Positions 1 through 9,431 of a stretch of DNA of 64,000 bases are shown in pieces. The DNA is from Prorocentrum cordatum (lineage: Eukaryota > Sar > Dinophyceae > Prorocentrales > Prorocentraceae), in the NCBI GenBank assembly GCA_963575745.1, contig CAUYUJ010014261.1, positions 224,189-288,188 on the forward strand, written 5' to 3'. The notes under the pieces were generated by a model. The model saw only the letters and a program-made list of their open reading frames with translations. It was not told the DNA's origin and made no database searches. Numbering within the stretch: the first letter of the stretch is position 1; each line of letters opens with the position of its first letter. Both the position numbers and the translations under genes were made by a program.

Positions 1-661
1 CTCCAAGATGTCGAGCTTGGAGGAGGTGCCCTTCTGCTTCTGCTTCTTGTTCGGGATGGGCTCCGCCGCGGCCGCCGCAGCCGGATCGGCCGCGGCCTCC
101 ATCGGGCTGGAGGCGCTTGCTGCCGCTGGCCGCTTGAGAAGTGGGCCCTTCGACTTGCCGTTGCCCTGAGCCTCCTGCTGCGGCTCCTCCTCATCATCAT
201 CGTCACTTTCGTCGCCCACCTGGTCTCCAGGCTCGTCCTCGCCGTCGTCCTTGAAGACATCCGCCCACTTGACGGTCCTGGAAGAAAGCAACGAGGACTC
301 GTGGCACCAGTCCCCCCGACAGCGATTAGTTTCGACACTGCTTTCGTGGGGGAACGAAGCACAAACTGCATCAACGTTTCACCCCCGAGGTCTTGGAGAC
401 CGCCTGCGAAACATGTCGCAGCATCGCTCTGATTTGCTTCGCCGTGTCACGCGACCAGGCCCTGGCCCCCGACGCGACCAGGTGCCACGACTCCTCGTTG
501 CGCATCGCGACCTTCAGGAGAGCATCCTGGGGGAGGCGGAAGGCCGATCGAAACAGCGGCCCCGAGCGGGGGGGAAACTTAAGCCCCTGAAGGCCGAGCT
601 CGGCCGAGCTCGTACGAGCTCGGCCGAGCTCGTGCGACGACGACGACGACGACGACGACGA

Positions 662-697
<36 letters not shown>

Positions 698-938
698 GGT
701 GCATATGACCCCTGTCCTTCGCTGTGGACTGGCTCATGTATTTCTGCACGTCGCGCGTCTCGCGCAGGAGATCCTTGTTTTTGAGAATGAGGGCCTTCTG
801 GACGGGGCACTCGGACACGTTCCCAACCGCGTAGTCTACCTTCTCCGCGGTCGTGATGTGGAAGGCCCAAACTCGGGACAACTGCTTGACCAACTCCTGC
901 GTCGACATACTGTTGTCGACGTCCTTCTTCGGGGCCAT
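1..938 (-). CDS. Hypothetical host gene, 3'-truncated by the window edge, three candidate exons
   Basis: I do not recognise the family. Three stretches on the minus strand read like protein and not repeat. Exon 1 is about 938-705, starting MAPKKDVDNSMSTQELV, with charged helical character. Exon 2 is about 526-393 and begins DALLKVAMRNEESWHL after a pyrimidine-rich CCCCCAG|G acceptor. Exon 3 is 277-1 and follows CTTTCTTCCAG|G; it reads KWADVFKDDGEDEPG, then an acidic run, then an Ala-rich and Lys-rich tail that leaves the window. The intron between exons 1 and 2 holds the GAC/GTC palindrome. Joining exon 2 to exon 3 in frame needs a GA donor at 392-391, a non-canonical donor type reported in dinoflagellates. 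The nearby GT donor at 400-399 would not keep frame. The start was chosen as the first Met after an AG acceptor (CCCATAG|G). The exon borders are estimates. Confidence 0.35.
594..698. repeat. Double palindrome: SacI-type stem plus (GAC)n/(GTC)n hairpin
   Basis: GAGCTCGGCCGAGCTCG occurs twice in a row around TACGAGCTC (about 596-632). It is followed by a GAC run (about 635-662) that turns directly into a GTC run (663-698), so the block is self-complementary. It sits in the putative first intron of the gene at 1-938. Confidence 0.75.
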
Positions 939-1209
939 CCACGCTCGCCTATGGGCCGTGTTGGCCAATCAGAGGCCTTCACATGCAAGGCAAACTCGGT
1001 TCGGCCCCGCTCGAACCTAAATGATTACGGAATGATGCGATGAGAGGGTCGGTGGAGGCGATGGTGGAGGGGGAGAACGGGGGGCAGTGGGAGCGCGGGA
1101 GTTGAGGCTCATCCCCAAGAATACTTGCATGGACATATGAGGAGGGGACCTGCATGGGCGGGAGGGTGTATAGCAGCATCGTTGATGCATCCCGGATTGC
1201 CGGGTTCTC

Positions 1210-1654
1210 TCTGGTCATTCTCCTCCTCCTTCTCCTCCTCCTATTCCTCCTCCTCCTCCTGTGCAGGACCTGGGCCGCGCTGAGCCGTCTTTGGGGGGCG
1301 AGCTTGGCGCAAATCCAACGCAAAATCCAATGCAATTGAAAATGCATTGGAATTTCAAGCGCCGCGTTGGATTGCCGCCAAACCCGAACCTCAAGGACTG
1401 CCCAGCGCGCAAGGAGGATAACAGCAATGAGAAAGGCAGGGGCGGGAGTGCTCCTCGAGCTCGTGGAAGATTTCCTGCGCCCTGCGCGAAGAAGGCCGGA
1501 CCAGCTTCTCTGGCGTCGCTGGGTGATCCTCGGGGCGGGGGAGGCGAGACGGAGCGATTGCGACGTCGACGACGACGTTGACGACGACGACTCCGACAGC
1601 TACGACGACGATCATCACGACGACGACGACGATAACGGCTACGACGACGACCTA

Positions 1655-1708
<54 letters not shown>

Positions 1709-1950
1709 ACTGGAGTGCTGTCCTCGTCGTCGTCGTCGTCGACGTCGAACGCGGAGGTCCAACCAGAAGCGAGGGACAACGTTGGCGACAAAGGCGGATA
1801 CTCGATGAGGTTGAGGAGCGGGAGGACGAGCAGGAGCAGTAAGAGAAAGAGGAGGAGGACGAGGAGGAGGATAAGGAGGCGGTGAGGGAGGAGGATACGA
1901 GGAGCACGAAGAGGCGAGGAATGATGATGATGACTAGGAGGTAGGAGGAG
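1210..1950. repeat. Microsatellite field: (TCC)n, (GAC)n, (TCG)n, AGG-rich
   Basis: TCC runs lie at 1215-1262, a long GAC run at about 1559-1708 with interruptions, a TCG run at 1723-1745, and an AGG-rich stretch at 1835-1950. Long open frames here are only poly-Arg, poly-Asp or poly-Ser translations. The piece at 1270-1560 is non-repetitive, but I see no convincing gene in it. Confidence 0.8.
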
Positions 1951-2089
1951 GAGGAGGAGCAGGGGGAAGACGCGGGACGAGGAGGAAGCGGAGGAGGAGG
2001 AGGAGGGAGGGGAGGAGTTGGACCCCCCCGCGGAAACTGCCCTGGATCGGGCGCGGCCCCCGGATCGAGAGCGGCCGCCCCCCGAGCAC

Positions 2090-3059
2090 GTCCTCGACCC
2101 TCCTGGACTTGTGATCTCTCATGGAGGTCGCCACGGCCTGCGCGACCTGCTCTGCCTCCTCCTTCTCCGCCGCCGCCCTCTTCTCCTCCGCCTCCTTTGC
2201 GAGCCTGCGGCTCTCCTCCCAGCGCTGCGTCTCCTGGGCCGCATCCGCCGCGAGCTTGCGACTCTCCGCGAGCACGGACTCGTCGTCGGTGGGCTTCCTC
2301 GCCGCCTCCGCCTCCTCGAGCCTGCGCCTCTGGTCGGCGATCATCGCCTCTTTGGCAGCGTCGTCCACTTCGATCGTCGGCGAGGCCTGCTCCGTTGGGA
2401 TGTCCCCCTCATCCCCCTCCAGACTCAAGCGCCAGGCCGCTGCCGACGGCTGCCTGTCAGGAGGCAACGTTTCGGGCTCCGAGTGGCCCTCCAACGTGTC
2501 GAGGTCGATCGCGCCCTGATCTCTACCACTGAACCGAGGGACGTGGGGCATATTGGATCGGCAACGGCGTCGGTGGCTGGCTTAGCTCGCCCTGCGGAGC
2601 GCTGCTCTCGACCGTCTCGACGGAGTCACTCTTATGGCGGACGTGCCGCTCGGAATCCACGACGCCATGGCCGCGCTTCCCTGTCTCCTGGGACTTATCG
2701 TCGAACTGCCGAGCGAGGCTGTCCAAGATCCATGACTCGGAGGGGCCACCACGCCCAGCTGGCTGACTTGGCGGCTCGGGGTCCTCAGCTGCCTGGTGGG
2801 GCGGAGCTGGCTCACCATCGCTCTCGCCACCGCTTGGCGCCGCCGCGCCAGCAGACCGCGGCATGCTCGGATACTCGGCCGGATCCTCGGGCCACTGGGC
2901 GGCGATGGCCATGGACGCCTCCTGCGTCGCCGTCCCCGAGTCATCGGCCAGAGTGTGGACCGACATGGCCCCGCGAATCAGGCAACGTCCGACGGGAGTT
3001 TTCCAACAGAACTTCGGGATGTGCCCTGCGCTCACTTTAACCATTCTCCAGCCAAAACG
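2090..3059 (-). pseudogene. Hypothetical coiled-coil protein gene with one apparent frameshift
   Basis: No family recognised. The first part runs from a Met at 3044 (MVKVSAGHIPKFCW) to about 2545 and is Pro/Ser/Glu-rich. The second part is in another frame, from about 2545 to 2090, and is a strong heptad-rich coiled coil (for example EAMIADQRRRLEEAEAA and WEESRRLAKEAEEKRAA). The two frames overlap at 2523-2551, where a one-base slip would join them. Just upstream of the Met is a textbook acceptor: a long pyrimidine tract ending CTCTATAG at about 3060. It could serve cis-splicing or spliced-leader addition. The 3' border is uncertain, as possible donors lie near 2092 and 2105. The break could be an assembly indel or real decay. 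It may belong with the minus-strand gene at 1-938, but nothing proves this. Confidence 0.4.
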
Positions 3060-3224
3060 GCTATAGAGGGGGAGGAGGGAGGAAGGAGGGATGAGGAATC
3101 CAAATCGGGGGTTCGGGTTCACCGCACAAGCCCTGCACTGCACCCTCCGCCGGGTCCAGAGGACTGGATTTCGGCGCGCCCCCCACGAAGATCGCCGAGG
3201 GAAATGTACCCCCCCCAGACGCAG

Positions 3225-3880
3225 ATGTCATGGATGGAGGACGGGCCCTTTTCAAAAGACGCTCTCCCACGAAATCCGCGGCCCTCGAGATGGCACCCGA
3301 GGCGTGTGAGTTCGTCTTTAGCTCCCAGGCGCGCGACGGGCTCCACTCGGGCGCAACGGGCGTATGTCCGCACCCCCGACAGCGGGGGCCCAGGCGCGCC
3401 AACCTATCCGTGGGTCGCGATCGTGGCCCCGAGGCTTGCGATTCCCGAAAAAAATGCCCCACGCGCAATCCGCAAGCCCCTAAGGGGCCACCCATGCGCG
3501 TCTGTCTAAAATCCCGATCGGGCGTTTTGATGTTTGCCCCCACGCGAAATCCGCGAGCTCCGATGGGAGTTGTGAGTCACGGCGATCATGGTTCGAGGGC
3601 GGGTCCTTTTCAAAACGCGCTCTCAAACGAAATCCGCGGACTCGAATCTGGCCCCCGAGGCGCGTGAGTCCGCCTCTCCGCGCGGAGGGCTCCACTCGGG
3701 CCCTAGGCGCATGAGTCCGCGGGGCCCCCAGGCGCGCGGACATATCCGCGGGCCAAGATCGCGGCCCCGAGGCGTGCGAATCCCGAGAAAAGGCCCCCGA
3801 TAAGGGAGGCAGCGTTTCGATTTTTGGCCCCGCGCGAAACCCGCGAGCTCTCATGGGAGCTGTGAGGCGTGCGAGTAGTC
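3225..3880. repeat. Diverged tandem duplication, about 300-350 bp, two copies
   Basis: Copy A (about 3237-3585) and copy B (about 3588-3880) share ordered blocks: CCTTTTCAAAA-CGCTCTC, ACGAAATCCGCGG, GGCTCCACTCGGG, GGCGCGC, CGATCGTGGCCCCGAGG and ATGGGAG-TGTGAG. Spacing differs by indels. No gene was found in either copy. Confidence 0.75.
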
Positions 3881-3986
3881 CGCCGCTTCCCGATCGGGGT
3901 GCCCTGGCGAAAGTGTGCGCGAATTCGTGTTCGACCATGAAACAATGTTTCATTGTTGTGTGTTTTCTTGTTATCACAACTACAGA

Positions 3987-4048
3987 CTCTATAAAATAGA
4001 ATACTCTATTTTTTTGCTGCGTTCTCATTTCAACTCTATTTTATAGAG
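3987..4048. terminator. Inverted repeat TCTATTTTATAGAG at the 3' end of the copia element
   Basis: The 14-mer CTCTATAAAATAGA at 3987-4000 is exactly complementary to TCTATTTTATAGAG at 4035-4048, with a 34-nt T-rich loop. It lies 11 nt beyond the stop of the last ORF (4059). It could be part of an LTR, or an RNA 3'-end hairpin. A second palindrome, ATGAAACAATGTTTCAT, is at 3938-3954. The role is inferred from position only. Confidence 0.45.
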
Positions 4049-4058
4049 CTCTGGATCC

Positions 4059-5096
4059 TCAGGGTTCCCAACCCAACACCGGTTCGACGATATCGTCTTG
4101 ATATTCTGGCCAGTCGAAGGCTGCCAGAGCAGGGCAAGATATTGGGCGAGCGTGCTGATCGATTTTTGTCTTCCACAGCAATGGCCACCAGACCTGGATC
4201 ACAGGAACCTGCGTTCTCGCTCTCGCGGCTGAGAACGCAAGCCATTCAATGAACCTTCGGGTCAAGGGCTTCAAATACTGGAAGAAATGGCCATGGCGAG
4301 CCAGCGGCTGAGCCGCGGCGTCCGTTGGAACCCAAGCAGGGAAATTGCCTGGCTGGCTGTTCCCAAAAATCTGACCTGCTGAAGCCATGCGCGTAAATTC
4401 CCCATTTACCCACTTTCGCTCCTGCTGTTGGTTACTGCTGATGTTCTTCATCACACTCGCAGAAGCCCTCTGTTGTCTTCTCCCACGCGCTTTGATCCAC
4501 TCAGGACGCGTGTTGGGAAGATTGCAATGGTCATTCACATGTAATCTAAATCCATCTGCCTCAAGGGATCGCGGAATTATCCTTCTGTTCCACGTCTGAG
4601 TCTCCGCTGGAAGCGGCGGAGCCAGCCGATGGCGTGACGTGAACAGGGATGGCTATGTCACCCGAGGCCGAGCCACTCACCGAAACGGCTAAGCCGCTCG
4701 GTGCCGTTGCCGGCGCTGCCTTTTGCAGCTCGTTCAGCGCGGTGCGCATATGCTCGTCATTTTGCACGCCTTCTTCCTCCGATATTTGGTTTTTCCCTCT
4801 CGGCGACATCCCTGGGCAGAAAATTCCTCCGCGCGGCAAGAAGTAGATGTCGTCTTTCCATGGGGCAAAATCCTCATATGCCATTCCCCGCTTGAGAAAG
4901 TTCACAGAAACCTTTGAATAATATGAGTGTATAGCGCCACCTCCAGAACCGTCTGAGACGGCTGGAAAATCATCTCTGCCCAAAACTGACCTGAATGGGC
5001 GAGCATTGAGCATGGACGTGGGCATGTTGCCCGCGGACGGGGCCCAGTTCTGCCAGTGCATGACTTGCTCACTAACGGCCGCTTCCTGCTGAGCAT
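4059..5096 (-). pseudogene. C-terminal part of the copia 3' ORF, two frames
   Basis: Two consecutive reading frames (5096-4561, then 4538-4059) continue the protein upstream. The first has WQNWAPSAGNMPTSML and a Ser/Ala-rich tail. The second has an aromatic segment (HFFQYLKPLTRRFIEWLAF) and ends VEPVLGWEP just before the terminal hairpin. The first frame overlaps the end of the SGNH-like ORF (which stops at 5121) in a shifted frame, so one indel near 5130 probably split a single protein. No domain is recognised. Codon composition resembles the rest of the element. Confidence 0.5.
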
Positions 5097-5120
5097 ACCC
5101 GCCCTCTCTCGTCGCGCACG

Positions 5121-7797
5121 TTATGCGGCCATTCCGCGCGGCTGAGCCGCCGGAGGTTGGCAGAAGAATAACACGGCGAGCTTGGCAGTTTTGGCCAAGT
5201 AGTCTGCACGCAACTGGCCAGCGTTCGCGCTCACTATTTGCACACCATTGTTCAAATTGCAGCCCTGGTGGTTCGCATTAAAGTGAAAGGTGTCTCCTGA
5301 GCGATGCCTAAGCTGTCGGTGGAGGCTCACTCCGTCGAGGATCATTATCCTAGGAATCATTCCTATGGCTTTGTAGCGTTCGATCCGACGGTTCATTCTG
5401 GCCCGAACAAGGGTGGCAACATCGCCCCACATCGGGTCTGCGCCACCTCCATCAACCTGCCAGCACTTGTGGTCCCCACCAACATACATAATCTCAATCG
5501 CCCCATCGGATGAACGGCCCATCGCGTCGTCCACCAGCTTGACCGCATCCTCTACCATTGTTCTGAGGCTTCCTGCAAATGCGAGTGGGTTTTCCTGTCT
5601 TTTTGGCCCAGTGCCAACTCCGTTCAACTCGCATGTGTGATCAACAATGTCGTTGAAGTTCCAAAAGGTGAAGCGTGTCGGAGTGTGGGTCCCCTTCTTG
5701 AAGTGCCCATTCTTGCCCCACTGAAAGTTTGAAAAAGCCTCCCGAATGGCCGAGACCAAAGCTCCACTGCTGGCGTTCTGTGAACTTCCAAACACGGTTT
5801 CTCCCAGGTTGTACTCAGGGAGCAGGCTAGACTTCGCCTTCCCGGGTCCATCCTTGAATACAGTTGTGGAATCTGACACAATGTGAAGAGAACAAGACCA
5901 ATAAGTATTCGACCCACTCTTCATCAAGCACAGTGGGCGGAAGAAATCTGTCACGGGTTTCCCTGTGTCTGACATGGCCGCAAGGTCCTCTCCTATAAAT
6001 GGAAACCGCGAATGTCCGTTGACCCTGGCGATTTGCGAGATGGCCTGACACTTCTTAAGAAATCTCAGTTTGACTGCCCAGGTCTTCATCATTGGGTCTG
6101 TGATCCCAATATAAAGATCAAGGATCTCGTTCACCTTCTCCTGCCAGTCGTTGGTGGGGGCCCTGGGATTGGCCGCAAAATCTCCCTGCGTCCGAAGATA
6201 GTCTAAGACGTTCCAGGGACCTCGCCCAATGTAGGGCGGGTCATCCGGCTCAGCTTCGACTGCGGTTGGACCCGACTCAGGCGGTCCATCCCCTCCACCA
6301 CCTCCTGAGGAGGGGTGAGCGGGTGGATTATATCCCGAGGAGAAACCGCCTGACCCTGGCGGAGCTCCACCGCCGCCGGCTGGGCCGGGGGGTGAGCCGC
6401 CACCAGATGCCCCGCCGGCTGCGCTGGGAGGGTCAGTATGACCTGAGGTTGGGTCGGCGGATGATCCGCCGGCCGCCTGCTGTCCGGCTCCAGGGCTGCC
6501 CAAAGAGGGCTGGTTGCCGTGCGAGGCTACCTGGTGGCTAGCCGAAGCGACTGAGTCGTTCGGTGCCTCCTCTGTCGTCCGCGGCCTCTTCGGCGGCGAC
6601 TGCTCTTTGGCCTCTGGATCGAGGCCGTCCTTGGCAAACCGTGCCTCAAGGTTTTGCGGTCTCTTCCACGGGCGCTGCTTTCTGCGCCAGTGTATCGCCT
6701 GTTGAGGAGAGGTCTCAAAATAGTTCGCTCTTGCCGTGGCAGTAAGAGCCTCCTCGACAGCGTGCACTGGCGTGTGATACAAGCCTTTGACCACAAGAAA
6801 AGCAAACATGGTCCCCCAAACGTCCCCGGCGGCTGCGCCACGGGGTGGCTTTCGGGGAGAAGGGCCCCAGATGTTCACCCACACCTCGGGGGATCCTTCT
6901 GTCCAGTGGTCTATCACTGGTACGCTCGCGAAGTCTCCATATATAGTCTCACACCGCACAGCAGGGCCGACAGCGGGGCCAATGACTTCTCCTTTCTCGA
7001 GCGTTCGAACTGCATGGCGAGCCTCCCCTGGCGGGTTCGCGCACGACTTACTGACCAACCTCGTCTTTTCATCAGGGTACGTCTGAAAGAACGTTCCGAC
7101 GGAGATTTGGCCCAGGCCAGGGGGAACACACTCGAAACGGCATGTTGCCTTTCGTTCGAAAGTTGCCCAGTGTACTGTCCACGGATCCTGCGAGACCTGG
7201 GAGTACAGCCGTTGGAAGATTGTCTGCGATGCTGCATCTAGGTCTGCCTTCAGCGCGGTCACGACCTTGTCGCTCCGCATATACATGATGTCATGCCTCC
7301 ACATCGTGTAGCGCCAACTCCACCTTTTCTTAAGTGCAAATTTGACATTCCCGGTAGGCACCAAATTTGTCACGAAAGCAGCGGAAAGTTGGTCTGTCCT
7401 TCCAGCGGTCAATGTCCCCTGGACCGGGGTTGGCCGCCTTCTTTGCGGGCTGACCGTCTTGGAAGGCTGTTTCTGCTGCCCTTTGACGAGCAACTATTTC
7501 TTCTCCGCGAATCGCAACACCAGCTTCCATTTCGATGTCTTCATCAAATACGACACCGTTCGGGCTAAAATCTCTAGCCTCGTTCCCATCCGGCTGAGCC
7601 GGTGGGCAAGCTTCTTCACTCGGCTGAGCTGGTGAGGTAGCATATCGAATTGTGTCGGGGGGAGCATTTTCTTTGATCTCGTTCTCTGGATTTTCCACCT
7701 CGAGTGAGTCGGAAATGAGTTCGTCTATGTATTGAATCTTGTTGAAGATCGAAGCAACGCCCCCCCCCCCCCCCCGACGGTTTAACCGCTGGGTCAC
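5121..7797 (-). CDS. Copia 3' ORF with SGNH-hydrolase-like region (790-codon open stretch)
   Basis: The longest uninterrupted frame of the element is 7493-5121. An N-terminal extension in another frame (7797-7330) shares its acidic linker and probably joins by an indel near 7400. The middle is a Gly/Pro/Ser-rich linker (roughly residues 325-425). The C-terminal 370 residues carry, in order, VFGSSQN (about 5790), WNFND (about 5655) and SGDTFHFN (about 5290). These match the order of SGNH blocks: a Ser nucleophile, an N-D block, and D-x-x-H. VGGDHKCW and MILDGVSLH lie between. SGNH proteins are esterases or lipases, and an esterase-like domain is known in some other retroelements (for example ORF1 of CR1-type LINEs). 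The canonical GDS of block I is replaced by GSS, so activity is uncertain. It sits where an env-like ORF would be. It stayed open while pol decayed. Confidence 0.45.
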
Positions 7798-9341
7798 CCA
7801 ACGGTCGACACATGGGTTTGGTCGATGCTCTCTCGGGCGCGCGGGGGCCGCGGCAGGCTAGGCTCGCGTAGTCACCGCAAGGCGACCACTCGATCCGAGG
7901 GGGGGCGGGCCGCGGGGCAGCCCGCGCAAGCTCAAGAGACGAAACGGCAGCGGCACAAACGTGATCAGAGGAGGAGATAGGACGACGACGAGACGACAAA
8001 GATCTCTCAGCAGCTCGAGCAATAACAGAATTGATCTGTCTAGCAAAAGCATATGTGTAATCTTCTGCACTCTTGCATTCACGTCCTCTAGCTTCAACAT
8101 GCTCGTGCGTGCCGTCACATCTGCGCTCAAGTCCCTCCGCAACGACAGAGGAGGTAGAAGCTATCGTCCAGGGCTTTTTCATGAAATTACCCTTGCTATC
8201 CTTTAATCCGTACGCGCATCCATGCAACGCCGTCTTAACAAACTCTAACTCTCTCATGAAGTCTGTTACCTGATGGTTTCTCCACTAATTACACTGGGTA
8301 GGCCACTCAACGCAAACAACGCCCCCCGCTTTGTGCACAGCGCGGGCAACATCACGGAAACTCCAGAACAAATATCTGAAGTCAGTCCTAATACCACGAA
8401 GCCTACGCATCGCTCTATGATTTCCAATACTAAAATAATGCGCTTCGTTCACATACTGCCAAAGAGAACCCCCCGTGCAAAGCATAGAGCCCCACAACGT
8501 AATGTGTTTTCCCTTGGACATTTTACTATCGTTCAAAGCTAACCTAAGTCCCTCATCCGTCCTCATATCTTCCGACTCAATATATCGAATCACCTTGCAC
8601 GAGTTGTCAACTATTTTTTGGTGTTTCCTATCCTGCTCTGAGGACCACAGCGATATTCTAACAAGAGTCTTTCCCCGGTCCACTGAGTGGCCGGGGCGCA
8701 ATCTTCTTGGATCCAGAACTCTGTGTATCCGGTCCATCTACTTGGGCAATGGTCACCATCGCTGGAATCTTCGTCGCGCCAATTATCAATACGGTCAACC
8801 GTCAAACCTTGTTGGGTATTGACGGCATAGGTGCGACGCCTATCATCTAACTTTTCCGGGTCGATGGGACATTCACCGATTGCTGGCGTAAAGCAACAAG
8901 TCTCGGAACGAAATGCCATCGTTTCAAACTCTGTCCTTGTTGTGTCCACGCATCCTTCTTGTCCAGAAAATTGGCAGCCGCCGCAGGTGGAGGATGAGGA
9001 AGGAGAAGGTTGTGGTCAGGTATATCTTGCGTATCTCTCGGCAATATCGAAGTAGATGACTCAGTTCCGCTGTTCGCCATGCCAAACATTGCTTTCATTT
9101 CACGATTGGAACTTTTCGTAGTTGTGTCCTCCATCGTTCTGATTTTCTCGGAACTTCTACTGTAACCTACTTCGGTCATTATAAGAGCATTGTCACCTGC
9201 TTCCACGGCTAGGCAGGGCGCATTCGCAACCACAGCTATGCTGGGAGCGTATGCCACCACGGCTTTGCCGGGGGCGGCCATAACGGGCGTGCCCTTATTG
9301 GGGCGCTTCTTCTTTTTGTTCATCTTTTTTACTAAGTGCAA
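7616..9341 (-). pseudogene. Copia 3' coding region with a methyltransferase-like GS-x-x-CT motif
   Basis: This is coherent protein spread over frames: 9341-8847, 8949-8611, then 8737-7616 in one frame with an in-frame TAG at 8287-8285. The N-terminus is basic (KKMNKKKKRPNKG). About 8500-8460 reads LWGSMLCTGGSLWQYVN, which resembles the GSPPCTxxS loop of cytosine-5 methylase-like domains with the PP lost. It is followed by VEWPTQCNYW-type sequence (stop replacing a residue) and then GCAYGL, KKPWTIAS, ERRCDGTHEH and EDYTYAFARQ. From family memory this block is characteristic of dinoflagellate copia polyproteins; I did not verify it. After about 7950 the frame becomes Arg/Pro-rich, with a poly-C run at 7761-7777. 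No catalytic claim is made. Confidence 0.4.
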
Positions 9342-9431
9342 TTGCTCCTCTCCGCAAGGCCGAACTAGGGCCTGAGCGGGGCTTCGAAATCCCCCCGGGT
9401 TTCAGGGGAAGTCCGTCTGAAAACGTCGAAT

